NCBI GenBank assembly: GCA_012972825.1
Contig: JABDHL010000002.1
Location: 1 to 50,872 of the forward strand
Length of the DNA: 50,872 nt
Reading direction: 5' to 3'
DNA from: Chlorobiaceae bacterium
GTDB lineage: Bacteria > Bacteroidota > Chlorobiia > Chlorobiales > Chlorobiaceae
Below the pieces are notes generated by a model, which had not been told where the DNA came from, made no database searches, and saw only the letters and a list, made by a program, of their open reading frames with translations. This document shows, one piece after another, positions 47,132 through 50,872 of this stretch (position 1 is the first letter of the stretch; the number at the start of each line of letters is the position of its first letter). The position numbers were made by a program, and so were the translations under genes.

Positions 47132-49042
47132 TCAGGCAAACAAACCATGCATAGGCACAATCGGAAGCGGCACAGGCTTCACTGATTCCTGTCTGAAAAT
47201 TGCATTGGCAGCCATTCGCCCGGTAAACGCCGCAGCCTCCATCAGAAAAACCGGTGCATCAACGTTGACCCAGTCTCCTGCAAGAAAGAGATTTGAGAAG
47301 GGCGTTTCAACACCAGGACGATGAGCGTGATCACCTGGAGCCCATCGGGTAAAATTAGACTGCTGCATGAAAAGCTCATGCAGAACCTTCGCAGCCCTGG
47401 TTTCCGGAAATATGGTATGCAGCTCCTGAAGCATCGCTGCCTTGATTTCCGTTTCAGGCCTGATATCCTCAGGTGCAATGGCATAGGCATGCAGCTCGAT
47501 AACACAGCAACCATGTTTTTTAGCCCACGAAATAAACGGTTCCTGAAAATCGGAGTAAATGGAGATAGAATCAGTATAGGTATATCCCGAAACCGTATAG
47601 AACGGAAAATCCTTTGAGGCAAGCGGTCTGTCAATCCATAACCGGTAAACCGCATAGGGGTCAGCCTCGCCAAGCGAAGCCACGTTCGCTTCAAACTCAG
47701 GGTGGTTCAGGTGCGAAGCTTTGACCAGTTCACGAACCCCCCGCACATTGGTCGCAACCACACAGTAATCACACGCCAACCGTTCACCGCCTCCCGTCTG
47801 CTTCACCACAAGCACTCCCCCCTCAACAGCAACTGCAAGCTTTGCAAGCGGAGCCTTGGGCGGTCCGCTCACCGGACTTCCCGATGCATCAAACCTCCCC
47901 GCATGGCAGGGACAGGAGAATCCACCGGCAACTGCATCAGGAGTGACCGGACATCCCATGTGCGTACAGCGCCCGTCATAAGCCAGATAACCACTTTCCG
48001 TTCTGCCTACCATGACCGGCACTCCCTCAGCTGTCACAAACCCGGCAAAGCCCTGTTGCGGAACCTTTGCAGCATCAAGATACAACGTCAAGGCTCTTCC
48101 TCTCTCCGGCGTATCGACGATCACCCCGACAACCTTCTTCCCGACAACCTGAATGCTCCTCGCCGTACCCCCCTTCTGCAAGCTCACTCCCAGCTCCTTC
48201 AGCTTCGCCTCAAGAGGATTGATGAGCGCACTCATGCAATCACGGTTTGTTATCGTAAAGGCTAATCCTTCAGGATTGCCCATAAAATAAAAGTGGAAGT
48301 AACGGAGCGCCTCAGCTGCCGACAACACCTCCATTCGGTTCATCGTCGCATCCGCAAAAGGATGCAGCACGGTATCAACAAATGCAGGGAGAGCATTCCC
48401 CTTCCTACAATAGGTCAGAAAATCAAGAGAGTCATACTTCTGAAAGGTCCTGTTATACTCATATCGAAACAACTCCACCGTTGGCAACAACCCTTTATAG
48501 TTTTTCAGAAACGAGATAAAATCAAGTCTCTTTGACTGCTCGATAATGGAAAGAACATTCAGCGGAAAATACTTCGATGTCTGGCCGTAGATCTCTTTGG
48601 GAAAATGTTTAAAAATCACCGGATATCCCGGCGAAGAAATAAAGTTCTCCCTCTTTATCCCTGCATAGGCAAATATCTCGTTCAGATTATAATACTGATC
48701 AAAAAAGCCATGAAACCCATGCTCTACCGGAAAACGCTCACCAAGAGCCTCAATATCCCAACCAGTCAGCTTCCCCCCCAATGCAGCAGATGACTCAACA
48801 AGGGTTACCTCAAATCCCCGTTGAGCCAGTTCAAGCGATGAACTTATGCCCGCCAGACCACCCCCGATAACCACTACCTTTTTTTTACCATCAACCCTAT
48901 CCTTCATCCCCGATGCCTGCCTGCCATATAAGGCTTTTCGCGGCTGATAATAACCTATCAGACCTGCTGATCCCGTTACAGCAACACCGACACCAATACC
49001 AGTACCCACAAACATTTTTTTAATAAACTCACGACGTTCCAT
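47132..49042 (-). CDS. crtU: CrtU-type carotenoid desaturase/methyltransferase with Rieske domain and Tat signal
   Basis: The 636-residue protein starts with a twin-arginine motif RREFIKKMF and a hydrophobic stretch. The FAD fold VVVIGGGLAGISSSLELA (~55) and the family segment VEHGFHGFFDQYYNL match CrtU, the gamma/beta-carotene desaturase-methyltransferase that forms aromatic rings of chlorobactene and isorenieratene. A Rieske [2Fe-2S] domain is inserted near residues 330-410: CTHMGC and CPCHAGRFD. The C-terminal half closes the FAD site with FLAGDWVNVDAP. These carotenoids sit in the chlorosome; whether the Tat signal exports it or simply anchors it is unclear. It is convergent with the serine hydrolase gene (18-base gap). 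Confidence 0.82.
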   Translation of the reverse strand: MERREFIKKMFVGTGIGVGVAVTGSAGLIGYYQPRKALYGRQASGMKDRVDGKKKVVVIGGGLAGISSSLELAQRGFEVTLVESSAALGGKLTGWDIEALGERFPVEHGFHGFFDQYYNLNEIFAYAGIKRENFISSPGYPVIFKHFPKEIYGQTSKYFPLNVLSIIEQSKRLDFISFLKNYKGLLPTVELFRYEYNRTFQKYDSLDFLTYCRKGNALPAFVDTVLHPFADATMNRMEVLSAAEALRYFHFYFMGNPEGLAFTITNRDCMSALINPLEAKLKELGVSLQKGGTARSIQVVGKKVVGVIVDTPERGRALTLYLDAAKVPQQGFAGFVTAEGVPVMVGRTESGYLAYDGRCTHMGCPVTPDAVAGGFSCPCHAGRFDASGSPVSGPPKAPLAKLAVAVEGGVLVVKQTGGGERLACDYCVVATNVRGVRELVKASHLNHPEFEANVASLGEADPYAVYRLWIDRPLASKDFPFYTVSGYTYTDSISIYSDFQEPFISWAKKHGCCVIELHAYAIAPEDIRPETEIKAAMLQELHTIFPETRAAKVLHELFMQQSNFTRWAPGDHAHRPGVETPFSNLFLAGDWVNVDAPVFLMEAAAFTGRMAANAIFRQESVKPVPLPIVPMHGLFA

Positions 49043-49151
49043 AACAAGATGAGAGGATTGACCTGGAGGAAATAGAATTCCTGAACTGTATATTTAATTA
49101 ACAGCTAAATATCTGCTTAAACAACCCTTCCGAAAAATCCATCACCCTCTT

Positions 49152-50099
49152 ATGGCTGACCCATCCACCAATCTTGCACACTCCATTCGCAAGGAAGCAG
49201 CAAGGCTCGGGTTCTGTGCCATAGGTTTTTCCTCACCTATCCCGCAGCCGCTCGCCATGCAGCGCTATAACAACATGATTGCTGAACATCGGCATGGTGA
49301 GATGGTTTATATGGAAAATCGATTGAACGAACGGGCCCTGCCCTCGATGCTGCTCCCCGACCTGAAAACCATCATCTCCTCAGCAATCAGCTACAACAAG
49401 AAAGTTGATACCATTGCCGGACAACCTGTCATCTCTAAATATGCCCTCATTGACGACTACCACACTGTTGTCCGTGAAAAGCTCCATCAACTCCTCGAAT
49501 ACCTCAAAGCCCTCCTCGGAGAAGATATCAACGCAACAATAACCGTCGACAGCTCCCCCGTCCTCGAAAAAACCTGGGCTGAACATTCCGGCATCGGAAA
49601 AACAGGAAAAAACACACTCCTCATCATCCCCTCCGCCGGCACTTATGTCTTCCTCGGAGAACTGCTCATCGACAAACAACTATTCGACAACAAGCCCCCC
49701 CTCCCAAACCTCTGCGGAAGCTGCACAAAATGCCTCGATAGCTGCCCCACCAGCGCCCTTGTCGAACCCGGCAAACTCGACGCAACCAGATGCATCTCCT
49801 ACCTCACCGCAGAACTTAAACGTGAATTCACACCTGAAGAGTCCGCAATGATTGGCAACCACCTCTTCGGCTGCGACCAGTGCCAGCAAGTCTGCCCCCA
49901 CAACCACCAGACAACCATTCCTCCCGACAGCTCATTCACCCTGCACCAAAACCTGCTCAACATTACCCCGGAAACAATCCTGACATTAACCAAATCCACC
50001 TTCCGCACCCTCTTCCAAGGAACCCCAATCTACCGTATCGGCCTGAAACGCCTCAAACGCAACGCCCTCGCCGTATCAAAAAACCAGCAAACAACTTAA
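49152..50099 (+). CDS. queG: Epoxyqueuosine reductase QueG
   Basis: The 315-residue protein has the B12-dependent DUF1730 region with VDSSPVLEKTWAEHSGIGKTGKN (shown in part) holding the catalytic Asp, then two [4Fe-4S] motifs: CGSCTKCLDSCPTSAL and CDQCQQVCPHN. QueG converts epoxyqueuosine to queuosine in the wobble base of certain tRNAs. Family length is normal. The last ~500 bases use many C-ending codons (CTC, CCC). It is divergent from crtU and followed by a non-coding stretch. Confidence 0.95.
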   Translation: MADPSTNLAHSIRKEAARLGFCAIGFSSPIPQPLAMQRYNNMIAEHRHGEMVYMENRLNERALPSMLLPDLKTIISSAISYNKKVDTIAGQPVISKYALIDDYHTVVREKLHQLLEYLKALLGEDINATITVDSSPVLEKTWAEHSGIGKTGKNTLLIIPSAGTYVFLGELLIDKQLFDNKPPLPNLCGSCTKCLDSCPTSALVEPGKLDATRCISYLTAELKREFTPEESAMIGNHLFGCDQCQQVCPHNHQTTIPPDSSFTLHQNLLNITPETILTLTKSTFRTLFQGTPIYRIGLKRLKRNALAVSKNQQTT

Positions 50100-50429
50100 C
50101 CCTCACTCAGTACTCGGATCTCAGCACTTTCTTTCCTCACCCTCCCCTGCAAGAATTTCCTTTTTCAAATGAAAAACCTTATCTACTACCACAAATGTAG
50201 TAACAACTCAGGGTATTGGGGCTTTTGGATGATTTGTCATTGATAGCCAAAGAAGATGTTCTCGGACGTCTGCTGCAGGATGAGTCACTCCACCACCGAA
50301 AAAGGGCGTCGCGCAGGAAAACATCAACAGGATGACAAATGCAGTGGGCAACGAAATACACAAGTACCGATTGGTGAGAAAGATAGGGGAGGGATAATGG
50401 GTTCGTTTTGTAAATTTTCGTAGAGGGGT
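50100..50429. other. Non-coding or degenerate stretch between queG and the Rpn-like remnant
   Basis: About 330 bases without a supported gene. A stop-free plus-strand frame at about 50205-50334 would read LDDLSLIAKEDVLGRLLQDE and more, but it has no start codon and stops soon, so it may be the remnant of a gene. A small hairpin TACTAC/GTAGTA lies near 50186-50204. The minus-strand frame through this area is a shadow of the Rpn remnant. Confidence 0.4.
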
Positions 50430-50777
50430 TCAGATTATCAGGGCATTGTAGTGATCGCTTAACTGGTTTACGCGCCTTAAGTGCCTGAGGGCTGAGGGAA
50501 GATAGTGATGAGGGGTTGTTTGCATTTTTTTGCTCTCCTCGATTGTTTCGATTTCTTTCCAGATCTGTGTTTCCATCCATGGTGGCAGTGTCATTAACCA
50601 ATCCAAAACACTAAACAAGTCGATGACTCGTTGTTTATCCCAATGCCGTTGATAGAGTATTCGTACTAAACTGAGTTTGGCTTCATAGCGTTCCTGATGC
50701 TCCTTTCGGGTTTGCCGGGTCAGGATATGTGCTGCTGTAATTAAACCAAATGCGTTGTCCGAAACTTCCCCAAATGT
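50430..50777 (-). pseudogene. Rpn/transposase_31-like nuclease remnant, interrupted by IS
   Basis: Reading the minus strand from the IS boundary at 50777, the frame encodes about 115 residues: STFGEVSDNAFGLITAAHIL, then TRKEHQERYEAKLSLVRILYQR, a DLFSVLDWLMTLPPWME segment and IWKEIETIEESKKM. This is the typical middle-to-C-terminal part of Rpn (PD-(D/E)xK) recombination-promoting nuclease/putative transposase proteins. After KKM the usual 'YVTSVERIG' continuation is replaced by unrelated sequence ending in a stop at 50430, so its 3' end is also damaged. The N-terminal nuclease half lies beyond the IS. Confidence 0.75.
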
Positions 50778-50872
50778 GGAGTAATTTCCAAATGTTGTGT
50801 TTTAGACCGTTCTAAGCTGCAAGTGTTTCCTCAATTCCGTTGATAAATTTTACGCCTTCAAAAACTTTGGTA
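50778..50872 (-). mobile_element. IS element end with transposase C-terminal fragment (right contig edge)
   Basis: Exact reverse complement of bases 1-95. The minus strand from 50872 encodes the same transposase tail ending in TAG, with the IS boundary at 50778 against the Rpn-like remnant (50777). The contig therefore ends in the same repeat on both sides, with the two copies pointing inward toward each other. IS family not identified. Confidence 0.6.

Noticed and set aside
50179-50601. 140-codon minus-strand frame near the right edge
   Set aside because: Out of frame with the recognisable Rpn-like sequence and without any domain.

Overview
The window reads as one complete draft-assembly contig from a green sulfur bacterium (Chlorobiaceae, most likely the genus Chlorobium or Pelodictyon). 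The evidence is the combination of a BciB-type 8-vinyl reductase for bacteriochlorophyll, a CrtU-type carotenoid desaturase/methyltransferase carrying a Rieske insert, a monomeric isocitrate dehydrogenase as expected in the reductive TCA cycle, an ArsA-type ATPase, and generally Chlorobi-like housekeeping proteins. The genus call is inference from protein content; no rRNA or tRNA is visible.

Edges. The first 95 bases and the last 95 bases are perfect reverse complements. Each ends abruptly at the point where a broken gene begins: the 3' piece of a type I specificity gene (hsdS) on the left and a piece of an Rpn/transposase_31-like gene on the right. The simplest reading is that the contig stops in two oppositely oriented copies of the same insertion sequence, and that the 95 bases are the IS end with the transposase C-terminus.

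Layout. 1-3.5 kb: remains of a type I restriction system (hsdS fragment, hsdR with a disrupted reading frame). 3.7-7.2 kb: cydDC thiol exporter. 7.5-11.1 kb: bciB, then lipocalin, cation-efflux (CDF) and purU genes on the minus strand. 11.1-15.2 kb: a tight plus-strand operon of PAP2 phosphatase, GT-C glycosyltransferase, GT2 polyprenyl-phosphate glycosyltransferase and a YbhN-like membrane protein, probably a lipid-linked glycosylation module. 15.2-24.6 kb: recJ, fbp, ymdB, an Ala/Pro/Lys-rich exported protein, pirin, an L,D-transpeptidase-like protein, icd and fabI. 24.7-30.6 kb: minus-strand run uvrD/pcrA, glycosyltransferase, nitroreductase, aat, arsA-like. 30.8-34.7 kb: GH13 enzyme, yjbQ, dxs. 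34.7-38.3 kb: mutS2, pgsA, pgpA on the minus strand. 38.3-39.8 kb: a compact type II restriction-modification pair resembling the PmeII family, with overlapping genes. 39.9-43.5 kb: zinc alcohol dehydrogenase, pdxJ, rdgB, PHP phosphoesterase. 43.5-47.1 kb: mlaE-mlaF-mlaD lipid transport genes plus a serine hydrolase. 47.1-50.1 kb: crtU and queG. 50.1-50.9 kb: a non-coding or degenerate stretch, the Rpn-like fragment and the IS end.

Most of the window is ordinary chromosomal housekeeping and photosynthesis-related sequence. The accessory parts are the two ends and the type II restriction-modification pair. I did not find a CRISPR array, prophage, tRNA or rRNA, and nothing that I can defend as a wholly new system. 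The best leads are the lipid-linked sugar operon, the truncated PmeII-like restriction gene, the Ala/Pro/Lys-rich exported protein and the IS-bounded edges.
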